Below are positions 7,162-16,490 of a stretch of DNA of 64,000 bases, piece by piece; within the stretch, counting starts at the first letter, position 1, and each line of letters starts with the position of its first letter. This stretch comes from Gemmatimonas sp. (GTDB lineage: Bacteria > Gemmatimonadota > Gemmatimonadetes > Gemmatimonadales > Gemmatimonadaceae). The translations under genes were made by a program, and so were the position numbers. The stretch spans positions 1 to 64,000 of the forward strand of contig JAAVWC010000002.1 of NCBI GenBank assembly GCA_023910675.1, given 5' to 3'. The notes under the pieces were generated by a model that searched no databases, had not been told where the DNA came from, and worked only from the letters and a program-made list of their open reading frames with translations.

Positions 7162-9501
7162 ATGCGATTGCCGTCCTTTGCGCTGCCGCGCCTGTCCCGC
7201 ACGACCGCCCTCCGCAGTCTCCTGCTCGGCACCGTCGTGCTCGGCGGCTGCAAGTCGTCCGACGCCAGTGCCCCGAGCGCCACGCCGACCGCCATTCGCG
7301 CGCAAACCGGTGACCAGCAAACAGCGGCCGCCGGAGCGGCACTCCCCGTATCGCTCAGCGTCCTGGTTACCGACAAGGACAACAAACCGGTCTCCGGACG
7401 CCGCGTAGACTGGGACGTGGGCGCCGGCGCGGGGAGCGTCTCGCCCACCTCGAGCACCACCGATTCTCGCGGGCTCGCGACCACCTCGTGGACCGTCGGC
7501 ACGAGCGCCGGCCTCGCCCGTGTGAACGCGCAGATCAACGGCCTCAACCCCGTCGCCTTCACCGCCACAGTCCTGCCCGGACCCGCCGCCGCCCTCTTCG
7601 CCTCCCCGGATGCGGCCTTTATCGGCGTCGGGGATACACTGCGCGTGCGCGCGTCGCTTCGCGATCAGTTTGGCAACGAACTCGTTGGACAGGCCGTCAC
7701 CTACGAGTCGCTCGAGCCGGTTGCGACCGTCAACAGCGGAGGACTCGTCACGGCCGTTGCCCCAGGCACCGCGCGCATCGTACTCGGGGCGTCCGGTCGC
7801 GCCGATACCGTGCCCGTGACGATCGGCGCCGCGGGCAGCGCCCCCTGCGGTCCCACCGCTCCGCGCGTGCTGGCGCTGGGCGAAGTCATCAACCCGGTCG
7901 CCGGCAGCAACAACCTCAGCGCCTGCGTCGAAGCCCCCGCCGGCGCCACGACCGCGGAGTACGCGCTCACACTCATCTCCACCGCCACCTCGTTCGGCAG
8001 CACCACGGTCGCCGATGTCGTCGGTATCGGCACCAACCGCCCCCTCACGGCGGCGCTCGTCGCCCCGCTGTCGGCGTCGGTCACGGTTCCCCTTGGCGCT
8101 GATCGCACGTTCAGCAACGCCCTCACACCGGCCGAGCGGTTCGAACAGCAGCTGCGCGCGACCGAAACGCGTGAACTGACGCCGCTCGTCGACGAGGCGC
8201 GCGACTGGCTGCCGGTCACACGGCAGCGGGTCTCACTCACGGCGGTGACTGTCGGCGAAGAAATCAAACTGAACGCCAACGCCAACTCCGCCTGCACGAA
8301 TCCGGAAACACACACCGGTCGCGTCGCGGCGGTGGGCACGCGTGCACTCGTCGTCGCCGACAAGGAAAACCCCACGGGCGGGTACACCGACGCGGAATAC
8401 GCGAGCATCGCGGCCACTTTCGATACCCTCGTGTTCCCCATGGACACCGCAGCGTTTGGTGCGCCGTCGAACATCTCGCCGTACGGCAAGATCATTCTGT
8501 TCTACACGCGTGCCGTGAATGCGCTCACCCCGGCCAACGCCGCGTTCACCATTGGTGGCTTCTTCTTCGCGCGCGACCTGTATCCCAAAACGGCACGCAA
8601 CGGGCTCCCTGCCTGCGCTGCCTCCAACGAGCAGGAAATGTTCTACCTGCTCACCCCCGACCCCGACGGCGTGGTAAACAGCAACCGGCGCACCAAGGAC
8701 GTCGTCACGCGACTCAACCTCGCCACCATCGCGCACGAGCTGCAGCATCTCATCAACGCGTCGCGGCGCATTTATGTGAACAATGCGTCCAATGCCACCG
8801 AACTGGTGTGGCTCGACGAAGGGCTTTCGCACATTGCCGAAGAGCTGCTCTACTTCCGCGTGAGCAACTACACGTCGCGGCAGAATCTCGTCCTGAGCGA
8901 TGTGAACGGCGGGCGCGCCGAACAGTTCTCCACCTTCGCGTCGCAGAATTTCTCACGCTATTACAACTTTCTCATCTCACCGGAAACCAATTCGCCGTAC
9001 GCTCCCAACGACTCGCTCGCAACACGCGGCGCGATCTGGAGCTTTCTGCGCTTCGCCGCCGCGCGACAGGGCGCCGACGGGGAAGCCACGTTCCTGCGTC
9101 AGCTCGTGAACTCCACGGCCACCGGCGTGAACAACCTGCAGCAGGTGCTGTCTGGTGGCGCCTTCGCCGACTATCTGCGCGACTGGACGATTGCCAACAT
9201 CGCCGACGATTTTTCCGTCGCCACGACCCAGGGGTTGGGCACACGATACATCAACCCCGCGTGGAGCTTCCGGAGCGTATATCCGGGCCTGCGCATTGGC
9301 GGCGGCAACGCACTGGGCGTGTATCCCATCGCGGCGCGCTCACTCGTGAGCAACACCCCGCAACGCATCACCCTCGCCGGTGGCACGAGCAGCTACATCC
9401 GCTTCAGCGTCCCGCCCGGTCAGCGGGCCCTGCTCACCTTGTCGAGCAACGGTGCATTGCCGCCGAGCACCCTGCGATACGGCATCGTGCGCCTGCGCTG
9501 A
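7162..9501 (+). CDS. Secreted lipoprotein with Ig-like domains and an HExxH zincin domain
   Basis: A signal peptide ends in lipobox LGGC. Residues about 40-135 form a Big_1/invasin-type Ig-like domain (SVLVTDKDNKPVSGRRVDW...TTSWTVGTSAG), then a second Ig-like (Big_2) module to about residue 225. The C-terminal half holds a zincin motif IAHELQHLIN (about residue 524) followed by WLDEGLSHIAEE, which could supply the downstream Glu ligand; the later body resembles M30/gluzin-like surface peptidases. Substrate unknown. Start ATG 7162 is preferred to TTG 7141 because the signal peptide begins there. It is divergent from the TonB lipoprotein gene. Confidence 0.75.
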   Translation: MRLPSFALPRLSRTTALRSLLLGTVVLGGCKSSDASAPSATPTAIRAQTGDQQTAAAGAALPVSLSVLVTDKDNKPVSGRRVDWDVGAGAGSVSPTSSTTDSRGLATTSWTVGTSAGLARVNAQINGLNPVAFTATVLPGPAAALFASPDAAFIGVGDTLRVRASLRDQFGNELVGQAVTYESLEPVATVNSGGLVTAVAPGTARIVLGASGRADTVPVTIGAAGSAPCGPTAPRVLALGEVINPVAGSNNLSACVEAPAGATTAEYALTLISTATSFGSTTVADVVGIGTNRPLTAALVAPLSASVTVPLGADRTFSNALTPAERFEQQLRATETRELTPLVDEARDWLPVTRQRVSLTAVTVGEEIKLNANANSACTNPETHTGRVAAVGTRALVVADKENPTGGYTDAEYASIAATFDTLVFPMDTAAFGAPSNISPYGKIILFYTRAVNALTPANAAFTIGGFFFARDLYPKTARNGLPACAASNEQEMFYLLTPDPDGVVNSNRRTKDVVTRLNLATIAHELQHLINASRRIYVNNASNATELVWLDEGLSHIAEELLYFRVSNYTSRQNLVLSDVNGGRAEQFSTFASQNFSRYYNFLISPETNSPYAPNDSLATRGAIWSFLRFAAARQGADGEATFLRQLVNSTATGVNNLQQVLSGGAFADYLRDWTIANIADDFSVATTQGLGTRYINPAWSFRSVYPGLRIGGGNALGVYPIAARSLVSNTPQRITLAGGTSSYIRFSVPPGQRALLTLSSNGALPPSTLRYGIVRLR

Positions 9502-9503
9502 TC

Positions 9504-9566
9504 TGAGGCCTGAGAACTGAGGCCTGAGAACTGAGAACTGCGAACTCAGAACTCAGAACTCAGCTC
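9504..9566 (+). repeat. Heptamer tandem repeat (nine units of TGAGAAC type)
   Basis: Nine consecutive 7-nt units: TGAGGCC, TGAGAAC, TGAGGCC, TGAGAAC, TGAGAAC, TGCGAAC, TCAGAAC, TCAGAAC, TCAGCTC. It lies just after the stop codon of the Ig/zincin gene and 16 nt before a giant hairpin. The arrangement resembles the heptanucleotide short tandem repeats known from some cyanobacterial genomes. Related heptamers occur near 45.32 and 45.43 kb. Confidence 0.85.
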
Positions 9567-9582
9567 TGGATAGGCGCGAGAA

Positions 9583-9669
9583 TCGAGTAACGCAGAAGCG
9601 AGACGCGAGGCCCTGCGGTTGGGGAAACTGCCACCGCAGGGCCTCGCGTCTCGCTTCTGCGTTACTCGA
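9583..9669. terminator. Giant perfect inverted repeat between convergent genes (37-bp arms)
   Basis: The arm 9583-9619 is exactly complementary to 9633-9669, separated by a 13-nt loop. It stands between two convergent genes, so a bidirectional transcription barrier is plausible, but the arm length far exceeds an ordinary intrinsic terminator and no U-tract follows the stem. It may instead be a palindromic repeat element or a nuclease-processing site. Confidence 0.75.
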
Positions 9670-9745
9670 CTCTCACACCGATCCGAGCTCACGTCTGACC
9701 GACTGAAATCTGCGTCTCGACTCTCCCAGACTCACCCCTCATCTC

Positions 9746-10609
9746 TCAGCGGGGCTTGAGCTGAATTTCGTAGAGCTTGGGCCACAGCTTCCCCGTCACG
9801 TGAATCTTGTCCGTGGCGGGGTTGTAGGCGATGCCATTGAGCACGTCTTCCGTGCCGGTGCGATCGAGCTTCGGCAGAATGCCCGTCAGATCGATCCATC
9901 CCGTCACGTTCCCCGTGGCCGGGTCGATGCGCGCGATCGAATCTTTCTGCCACACGTTGGCCCAGATCTCACCCTTCACCCACTCCAGCTCGTTGAGCTG
10001 CGACACCTGGTTACCACGGTCGGTCACCGTCACGGCCTTCTGTGCCGCGAACGTCTTGGGGTCGCGGTAGATGAGCGTGTTGCTGCCGTTGCTCATGATG
10101 AGCGACGTGCCATCGGTGGTGAGGCCCCACCCTTCGCCATCGTACGAAAACTCACCGGTGCGCTTGAACGTCTTCCAGTCGTACGTGAAGGCCTTGCCGC
10201 TCTGCCAGGTGATCTGATACAGCGTCTCGCCCAGAATCACGATGCCCTCACCAAAGTGCGGCGCCTCGAGATCCTGCTGCCGCAGCACGCGTCCCGACGC
10301 GAGCGTCACCTCGCGAATGTTCGACTTGCCCACCGTACCGGTACTTTCGAACAGGCGCCCATCGTGCCAGAGCAGCCCCTGCGTGAAGGCGGCCGTATCG
10401 TGCGGATACTCCGCTACCACATCGAACGTGTAGCCCGGCGTACGCGATCCTGCGGGGGCCGTCGTCGTGCTGTCGGCCGTGGCGACCGCGGGCTGTTCCC
10501 CGTCGCGGCACGCGCCAAAGGCACCGGCGGTGCCCACGAGTCCGACCGTGGAGAGCGCGATCATGGCGGCCGAAGCGCGCGTGCGGCGAAGCGAAGCGAG
10601 AATGGACAT
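9746..10609 (-). CDS. Glutamine cyclotransferase (plant/bacterial beta-propeller type), lipoprotein
   Basis: Belongs to the Glu_cyclase_2 family that turns N-terminal glutamine into pyroglutamate. The family blocks are clear: YPHDTAAFTQGLLWHDGRLFESTG, EAPHFGEGIVILGETLYQITW, FSYDGEGWGLTTDG, LNELEWVKGEIWANVWQ and NGIAYNPATDKIHVTGKLWP. An N-terminal hydrophobic stretch ends GAFGAC, a possible lipobox, so it is probably periplasmic. The ATG at 10609 is chosen over the TTG at 10621. It is the last gene of the holA-SPOR-mutS-mug operon, 16 nt after the mug-like gene. Confidence 0.88.
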   Translation of the reverse strand: MSILASLRRTRASAAMIALSTVGLVGTAGAFGACRDGEQPAVATADSTTTAPAGSRTPGYTFDVVAEYPHDTAAFTQGLLWHDGRLFESTGTVGKSNIREVTLASGRVLRQQDLEAPHFGEGIVILGETLYQITWQSGKAFTYDWKTFKRTGEFSYDGEGWGLTTDGTSLIMSNGSNTLIYRDPKTFAAQKAVTVTDRGNQVSQLNELEWVKGEIWANVWQKDSIARIDPATGNVTGWIDLTGILPKLDRTGTEDVLNGIAYNPATDKIHVTGKLWPKLYEIQLKPR

Positions 10610-10625
10610 GTGCGTAGGCAACGGG

Positions 10626-10979
10626 TTACGTGGAGACCCACTCGCGCAGCGCTGTCAGCAGCGCCACGAGATCCTGCAACTGCTGATTCGCATGGAGTCC
10701 GCTCGGACTCGGCAACGCCCACACCGCACTCCCAGCCAACGTTTCCGGCTGCAATCCCAAGTGAGCCCTGGAACGGCCGAACGCGGAGCGATACGCGCCA
10801 TTGCGCGTGAGACGCTTTCCGCCCTCGATGTACGCGTCGCGTGACAGCGCAGACGCCGCGTTGGTCGTCCGCTCCGCCATGTTGGTGATGCCATACCCCA
10901 ACGCCAGCAGATCGGGCACGGTGTTGTGTACGGCTGCAGCAAGCTCTGCCTTGGTCGGCTTTGGCGGGATCGTCATCAT
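10626..10979 (-). CDS. Mug-like uracil/thymine DNA glycosylase with two internal deletions
   Basis: Family blocks are present in the right order but with gaps. N-terminal PPKPTKAELAAAVHNTVPDLLA runs directly into LGYGITNMAERTTNAASALS; the stretch that should lie between, including the catalytic GINPG region and the HHFARPGNRFW block, is missing. A second gap falls between YIEGGKRL and NGAYRSAFGR. Both losses keep the frame, leaving 117 residues where about 165 are usual. Without the active-site loop it should not be an active glycosylase. Start ATG overlaps the mutS stop (ATGA), so coupling with mismatch repair is retained. It could be a pseudogene or a rebuilt protein with another role. Confidence 0.65.
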   Translation of the reverse strand: MMTIPPKPTKAELAAAVHNTVPDLLALGYGITNMAERTTNAASALSRDAYIEGGKRLTRNGAYRSAFGRSRAHLGLQPETLAGSAVWALPSPSGLHANQQLQDLVALLTALREWVST

Positions 10980-13693
10980 GACGACGATGCACCCTGCTTG
11001 AGGGCCGCGAGCGTGGTGAGCGCTTCGAGCGGCGTCATGCTGTCGGTATCGAGCGCCGACACAACCGCCTTGAGACGGGTGGCCGCTTCGTCAACCGATG
11101 CGCTCGGCGCTTCACCAAAGAATCCGAGCTGATCGCTCTGCAGCTGATGCTTCATGCGCGGACCGCGCCGCTTGGTGCTCACCGGCGCCTGCATGCCGTC
11201 GGCGGTCAGACGCGCTGCCATCTGCTCGCCTTCGCCTTCGAGCAACGCCAATACTTCCTTGGCGCGCGTAATGACTGCCGGCGGCAGTCCCGCCAATCGC
11301 CCCACCTCGATACCGTACGAACGATCGGCACCGCCCGGAATAAGCGTGTGCAGAAAGAGCACCTGATCGCCCACTTCACGTACCGCGACGGTGAAGTTCT
11401 TCACGCCACCCAGTTCGTTTTCGAGCTGGGTGAGTTCGTGGTAGTGCGTGGCGAAAACGGTTTTGCAGCCGATGGCGTCGTGCAGATGCTCACTCACGCT
11501 CCACGCAATCGATACGCCGTCGTACGTGCTCGTGCCACGCCCGATTTCGTCGAGCAGCACCAGCGACCGACGCGTGGCTGTATGCAGAATGGCGCTCGTC
11601 TCGCTCATCTCCACCATGAAGGTGGATTGTCCGCGCACGAGATTGTCGCTCGCACCTACACGCGTGAACAGCCGGTCGACAATGGGCAGTCGTGCACGAC
11701 GTGCCGGCACGTACCCACCCACCTGCGCGAGCAGTTGAATGAGCCCCACCTGACGCAGAATGGTGCTCTTGCCCGCCATGTTGGGGCCGGTGAGCACGAT
11801 GAGCTGCGCATCGTCGGTGAGCAGCAGATCGTTGGGGATAAACTTCTCGCGCGCCATCATGCGCTCGACCACCGGATGCCGACCGGCCACAATGTCGAGA
11901 TCGTACCCGTCGTGCAGTTCGGGGCGCACATACTGCTCGCGTTCGGCCACGTCGGCGAAGCTCGCCAGCACATCAATCGTCGCCACGCGACGCGCCACCA
12001 GCTGCCAACGTGCAATCGCCGCGCCCGCGTCACGACGCAACGCTTCAAACAGTTCGCGCTCACGCGTTTCAATGCGATCGGCGGCGCTCAGCACTTTTTC
12101 TTCATACTCCTTGAGCGCCGGCGTCACGTAGCGTTCCGCCCCGGTGAGCGTCTGTCGCCGCTGATAATCGTCCGGCACCAGATGACGGTTGGCGTTGGAG
12201 ATTTCCAGGAAATATCCAAACACCTTGTTGTAGCCCACCTTGAGCGACGAAATGCCGGTGCGCGCGCGCTCCTGCTGCTGAATGGTCGCAATGGCATCCC
12301 TGCCGCCATCGCGCAGCGCACGCAGTTCGTCGAGCTCCGCATCCACGCCCGGCGCAATCGTGTCTTCGTCGCCAATCATGAGCGGTGGCCGCGCCACCAG
12401 CATATGCGTCAGACGCGCCGCGCAATCGGCGCCGTCGTCCCAGTCGTGCAGCATGGCGCGCAGTTCCCCGCCGTGCGCGCCGCCCTGACTGGCGTGCGCC
12501 AGTACATCCGACACCGCCTTGGCCACCTGCGGCAGTCGCGCGAGCGAATCACCCAGCGCGCGCACTTCGCGGGGCGTGGCGCGTCCCGCGGCGGCCTTGC
12601 TCGCCAGTCGCTCCACATCGCGCACGCCATCGAGCGCATCGCGTAACGCCGTACGCCCCACGGCATCGCGCACGAGCACCGTGACGGCATCGAGACGGCG
12701 CTCGATCGCCTCGCGCTCGAGCAACGGCGCCAGCAACCACGAGCGCAACAACCGCTGCCCCATGGGCGTGGTCGTGCGGTCGAGCACCGACAACAGCGTT
12801 CCCGCCACTTCGCCACCGCGCAGCGACTCCACCAACTCGAGATTGCGCCGCGTCATTTCGTCGAGCGGCATGATGCCACCGGGACGCTCGACAATGGGTC
12901 GCGCCAAATGCGGCAAGCCGCCTGGCTGCAACTCACGCAAGTAGCGCAGCAGCGCACCCGCGGCCCCAATCGCCGCACTGTCATCGGTGCCCAGACCGAA
13001 GCCCTCGAGACTGCGCACATCGAACTGCCGCGTGAGTTCATCGCCAGCCAGCTGCGCGTCGAACTCCCACCCTTCACGTTCCGTCACGAGCGCGTTGTCC
13101 ACCACCTGCACTGCGGCGTCCACCTCCGGCCACGACGCGTTGCGCACCAACAGCAGTTCGCGTGGCGCCAGTCGCGCCAACACCGCCGGTGCATCGGCTG
13201 CCGTCACCACGAACAATCGCAGTTCACCGGTAGACAGGTCGGCCGCAGCCACGCCGATCTGATCACGCGCGCCATCGCGTGCGGTGTCGCGCCCCATGGC
13301 CACCGCACACACGTAATTCGCGCGCGCGCCATCGAGCAGATCGTCGGCAAACACCGCGCCCGGCGTGATCGTCTCCACCACTTCGCGCTTGACGATCCCC
13401 TTAGCGAGCTTTGGGTCTTCCACCTGCTCGCAGATCGCGACGCGGTGCCCCTGCCCCACCAATCGCCGCAAATACTCGGCAGCAGCCTTGACCGGAATAC
13501 CTGCCAGCGGCACCTCGGCTGCGCCACCGTTGTTGCGTGACGTGAGCGTCAGGCCAATCGCACGCGAGGCCACTTCCGCGTCCTCGTAAAACATCTCGTA
13601 GAAGTCACCCATCCGGAAAAACAGGATCGCGTCCTGATGACGCGCCTTGATCTCCCGGTACTGCTGCATCAACGGGGTGGCACTTCCACTCAC
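10976..13693 (-). CDS. mutS: DNA mismatch repair protein MutS
   Basis: 905 residues, the usual MutS1 length. It begins with MQQYREIKARHQDAILFF and the mismatch-reading MGDFYEMF; the C-terminal ATPase has Walker A TGPNMAGKST, LDEIGRGTSTYDG (Walker B/signature) and ATHYHELT. It binds mismatches and starts repair with MutL. The GTG start at 13693 is chosen because it overlaps the stop of the SPOR gene (GTGA) and has GGAG eight nt upstream; ATG 13669 is an alternative. The gene sits inside a tightly overlapping operon, an unusual place for mutS next to holA. Confidence 0.95.
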   Translation of the reverse strand: MSGSATPLMQQYREIKARHQDAILFFRMGDFYEMFYEDAEVASRAIGLTLTSRNNGGAAEVPLAGIPVKAAAEYLRRLVGQGHRVAICEQVEDPKLAKGIVKREVVETITPGAVFADDLLDGARANYVCAVAMGRDTARDGARDQIGVAAADLSTGELRLFVVTAADAPAVLARLAPRELLLVRNASWPEVDAAVQVVDNALVTEREGWEFDAQLAGDELTRQFDVRSLEGFGLGTDDSAAIGAAGALLRYLRELQPGGLPHLARPIVERPGGIMPLDEMTRRNLELVESLRGGEVAGTLLSVLDRTTTPMGQRLLRSWLLAPLLEREAIERRLDAVTVLVRDAVGRTALRDALDGVRDVERLASKAAAGRATPREVRALGDSLARLPQVAKAVSDVLAHASQGGAHGGELRAMLHDWDDGADCAARLTHMLVARPPLMIGDEDTIAPGVDAELDELRALRDGGRDAIATIQQQERARTGISSLKVGYNKVFGYFLEISNANRHLVPDDYQRRQTLTGAERYVTPALKEYEEKVLSAADRIETRERELFEALRRDAGAAIARWQLVARRVATIDVLASFADVAEREQYVRPELHDGYDLDIVAGRHPVVERMMAREKFIPNDLLLTDDAQLIVLTGPNMAGKSTILRQVGLIQLLAQVGGYVPARRARLPIVDRLFTRVGASDNLVRGQSTFMVEMSETSAILHTATRRSLVLLDEIGRGTSTYDGVSIAWSVSEHLHDAIGCKTVFATHYHELTQLENELGGVKNFTVAVREVGDQVLFLHTLIPGGADRSYGIEVGRLAGLPPAVITRAKEVLALLEGEGEQMAARLTADGMQAPVSTKRRGPRMKHQLQSDQLGFFGEAPSASVDEAATRLKAVVSALDTDSMTPLEALTTLAALKQGASSS

Positions 13694-14589
13694 TTCGCGA
13701 TCTCCGCGATGAATCCGGTCTGTCCCCGCTTCTTCAGCATGGCGAGCGCGGCACTCGCCGCCGCCCGCGTTTCGTAATAGCCGGCGCGCACACGAAACGG
13801 CTTCACATCGCCGTCCACACGGGCATCGATGCCACGCGATACCATTCGCTTGGCCGACGCGTCTGCTTCCGCGCGGGTATCGTACGCCGCCAGCTGCACG
13901 CTGAACTTGCCGTTGCCCGGGACAGCGGCCGTGGGCTTCGTCGTGGGCTTCGCGGGCACCTCCGACGCCTTCGCGATCAGCGCCTTGTCCACCGTTGCAC
14001 ACTGACGACCGAGTTCCTCGGCCTGAAGGCGCAACTCGCCTTCCGGAACTCCCGTCGCGGCCGCGTCGACGAGCGCCACGCACGCACGCGGCAGATCACG
14101 CTGCGCCGCGTAGCTCTTGGCAATCCACAGCTGGCTGCGCGCCGTACCAGCGCCTCCAGGATACTCCCGCACCACGCGCGAGAAATACGTGCGCGCTTCC
14201 ACCGGGTGTCCACGCAGCATTTCCAGCTCCCCCAGGCGCACGAGCGCGTCACTACCGCGCGGTGACAGCGGCACCTCGATGATCAGCCGTTTCCAATCGC
14301 GTTCGGCATCACCAATCCGTTCCGCCAGTGCTGCGCGCCAGAACAGCGCTTCGCCCAGGTCGTTCGCGTTCGCCGCCGCACCCACGAGCGAGTCGAGCAC
14401 GTTCCGCGCATCGGAGCCGCTGCCGCTGTCTACGAGCGCGCGCGCACGACTGATGGCGCGGTCCATCGCTGCCGACACAGCGGGGGCAGCCTGTGCCTGC
14501 GCATCACCAGCGCCGGCGATGCTCACCGCCGCCAACGCCGCACCAAGCACCGCGCACCGCGAAGCCCGCTGAGAGACGCGACGCATCAT
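13690..14589 (-). CDS. SPOR-domain periplasmic protein with tetratricopeptide-like region
   Basis: A signal peptide (AVLGAALAAVSIAGAGDAQA) is followed by helical repeats, about residues 35-200, with alternating Ala/Leu and patterns such as FWRAALAERIGDAERDW and EARTYFSRVVREYP that look like TPR/tol-pal outer-membrane-assembly repeats. The C-terminal ~75 residues (FSVQLAAYDTRAEADASAKRM ... RVRAGYYETRAAASAAL) form a SPOR domain that binds peptidoglycan stripped of side chains at division sites. Start ATGATG at 14589/14586 overlaps the holA stop. Role is inferred as envelope or septum related. Confidence 0.8.
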   Translation of the reverse strand: MMRRVSQRASRCAVLGAALAAVSIAGAGDAQAQAAPAVSAAMDRAISRARALVDSGSGSDARNVLDSLVGAAANANDLGEALFWRAALAERIGDAERDWKRLIIEVPLSPRGSDALVRLGELEMLRGHPVEARTYFSRVVREYPGGAGTARSQLWIAKSYAAQRDLPRACVALVDAAATGVPEGELRLQAEELGRQCATVDKALIAKASEVPAKPTTKPTAAVPGNGKFSVQLAAYDTRAEADASAKRMVSRGIDARVDGDVKPFRVRAGYYETRAAASAALAMLKKRGQTGFIAEIAK

Positions 14590-15695
14590 GCCGCCTTCCG
14601 CGTGCGCGTCGCGCACAATGCCAGCACCAACGACATCAATAATTGCTCCTCGTTCGACACGCGCGTGTCCTTGAGCGCCATGTCCGTTTCCAGTAGCAGC
14701 TGCAACGCCCGCTGACAGGCATCGGCACTCCACTGGTCCGTCACGTTCGTCCACGCCGAGGCGGCTTCGCCCCACGGACGTCCAGGATACCCACCGGTCT
14801 CCTTGAGAAACGCAAAGAACTCCTGCGGCAACCGGTTGGTGGGAATCCCCGCATCACGACGCGCGCGACCAAAGCTCAACGCAAAGGCCTGCGTGCTCAG
14901 CATCATCACCACCTGGACCGCATTCACCTTCGGCTGCGCCAGCACGTGTGCCACCAGGTTCGTTGCGGTGGCGGCATCGTGACGCGCCACGGCGTCGAGC
15001 AAGTCGGTCACCGTTTCGCCACGGCGCACGCCGACCACCGCCGACACCGCATCGATATCCACCATGGGCCGCGCGACGTTCGCCGCATCGTGCGCGCCGA
15101 GCACATAGCTCGCACACTTGTCGATCTCGGCGGCGAGCATGTGCAGATCGTTCCCTACCGCCTGCTGCAGCAGCTGCGCCGCATCCTCGGCGATATCCAC
15201 CTGCAGCACCGTGCTCGCGTGGTGGGCAATCCACTTGCGAATGCGCTCGGGCGTGAGCGGCGCAAAGTCGAGCGACACCGATGCGGTGCACAGCGCGGTG
15301 TCGGGCTTGGTGCCCGTAGGGCTGTGCAGCAGCAGCAACGTGTCCGTCGCCGGATTCTTGAGATAGCGGTCGAGCTGCGAGCGTGCTGCCTTCTTGAGCG
15401 TCGTGACATCGCGCAACACCACGGCGCGGCGCTCGGCAAGCATGGGCGGGGTCGTCAGCAGACTCGCGAGCGCTTCCGCGTCGAGGTCGGCCGCGCGCCG
15501 CTGCTCGAGATTGAAGTCGCGTGTCCCCTCGTCGATAGCGGCGGCGAGCAGGTCACGCAGCGCGGCGTCCTTCAGGAAATCGTCGTCCCCGTGGAGATAG
15601 TACACCGGCGCGAACTGCTGCGATTGAATCGCAGCGGTCACAACGCGGAGCGGGGAGGCTTCCTTGGCGGGAGCCGCAGTGGACTTCGGAGGCAT
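14586..15695 (-). CDS. holA: DNA polymerase III subunit delta
   Basis: The clamp-loader delta subunit that opens the beta sliding clamp. Sequence blocks fit the HolA family: PVYYLHGDDDFLKDAALRDLL at the N-terminus, DFNLEQRRAADLDAEALASLLTTPPMLAERRAVVLRDV, and RIRKWIAHH, followed by the all-helical C-terminal collar (ETVTDLLDAVARHDAATATNLV). ATG 15695 is chosen; the upstream TTG would add two residues. First gene of the operon holA-SPOR-mutS-mug-QC, 67 nt downstream of the anti-sigma gene. Confidence 0.92.
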   Translation of the reverse strand: MPPKSTAAPAKEASPLRVVTAAIQSQQFAPVYYLHGDDDFLKDAALRDLLAAAIDEGTRDFNLEQRRAADLDAEALASLLTTPPMLAERRAVVLRDVTTLKKAARSQLDRYLKNPATDTLLLLHSPTGTKPDTALCTASVSLDFAPLTPERIRKWIAHHASTVLQVDIAEDAAQLLQQAVGNDLHMLAAEIDKCASYVLGAHDAANVARPMVDIDAVSAVVGVRRGETVTDLLDAVARHDAATATNLVAHVLAQPKVNAVQVVMMLSTQAFALSFGRARRDAGIPTNRLPQEFFAFLKETGGYPGRPWGEAASAWTNVTDQWSADACQRALQLLLETDMALKDTRVSNEEQLLMSLVLALCATRTRKAA

Positions 15696-15762
15696 CCCCA
15701 AAAATGGGTACTCCGGGAATACAGGGGAATGGCGTTGGCGACACCCGTTCCCCGCCCGGCGA

Positions 15763-16356
15763 TCAGCGCAATTCGGCGAAGCGGTATTCGGCGTTCACAA
15801 AACCCACGGGCGCATCTTCTACCACCATGGCCGCCGACCAGACGGGATTCCCCGTCGACATGGCCTGCTGGAGCATGGGGGTGAGGTAGGGTGCCGATGA
15901 CACCGCCGCCGGCCGTGACGCGATGACCGGCTGCATGGCGAGGGTGGGAACGGCTTCGTTGTGGAACGCACGGAAGGCGATCACACCCAGAACCGCGCTG
16001 GCCGCCACGGCGACGAGCGCGCGGGCAGGGCGGGGCGACACAGAGCGCGCCATGGGAACCACTCGTGGGGCGAAGTCGTCCGCCATCGCGATATGTGGGC
16101 GGACTCCCGACGCCGTCATGGCCGCGCGTTCTTCGCGACATTCGGCCAGCCGAGCCCGCAGCCGCGACTGAAACTCGGCGCTCGGCTCGATGACGTTCAG
16201 GCTGCGCGCCACCATGAGCGAGCGGCGCACCAGCGTGTCATGGGCCGCGCAACAATCACAGCTGAACACGTGATGCTGCGCCTGCGCCATCAGATCACCC
16301 GGCAGCGTATCGTCGAGATACGCGAGGTGGTGTTTGCGAAAATGCTTGCAGTCCAT
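15763..16356 (-). CDS. Zinc-finger anti-sigma factor (putative)
   Basis: N-terminal MDCKHFRKHHLAYLDDTL and HHVFSCDCCAAH form the zf-HC2 pattern (HxxxCxxC) of ECF anti-sigma factors. One transmembrane helix (about residues 112-130, ALVAVAASAVLGVIAFRAF) puts the C-terminal ~65 residues outside the cytoplasm. It follows the ECF sigma gene on the same strand with a 171-nt gap that contains a terminator-like hairpin, which would lower its expression relative to the sigma factor. Confidence 0.8.
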   Translation of the reverse strand: MDCKHFRKHHLAYLDDTLPGDLMAQAQHHVFSCDCCAAHDTLVRRSLMVARSLNVIEPSAEFQSRLRARLAECREERAAMTASGVRPHIAMADDFAPRVVPMARSVSPRPARALVAVAASAVLGVIAFRAFHNEAVPTLAMQPVIASRPAAVSSAPYLTPMLQQAMSTGNPVWSAAMVVEDAPVGFVNAEYRFAELR

Positions 16357-16454
16357 CGGGATTCGGAGTCCTGCGGAAAAGGAGCGTGCAGGGCAGGATA
16401 CCCGTCCCGATGCGAGCGGTTCCGGGCGTTCTCCCTACACACCCCCCAATAAAC

Positions 16455-16490
16455 AGCGCGGGACGCCCCCGGAAAGGGTCGTCCCGCGCT
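16455..16490 (-). terminator. Hairpin between ECF sigma and anti-sigma genes
   Basis: AGCGCGGGACG (16455-16465) pairs exactly with CGTCCCGCGCT (16480-16490), an 11-bp GC-rich stem with a 14-nt loop. On the minus strand it is followed by TGTTTATT, a modest U-rich tract. Its position after the sigma stop suggests partial termination or attenuation before the anti-sigma gene. Confidence 0.65.
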
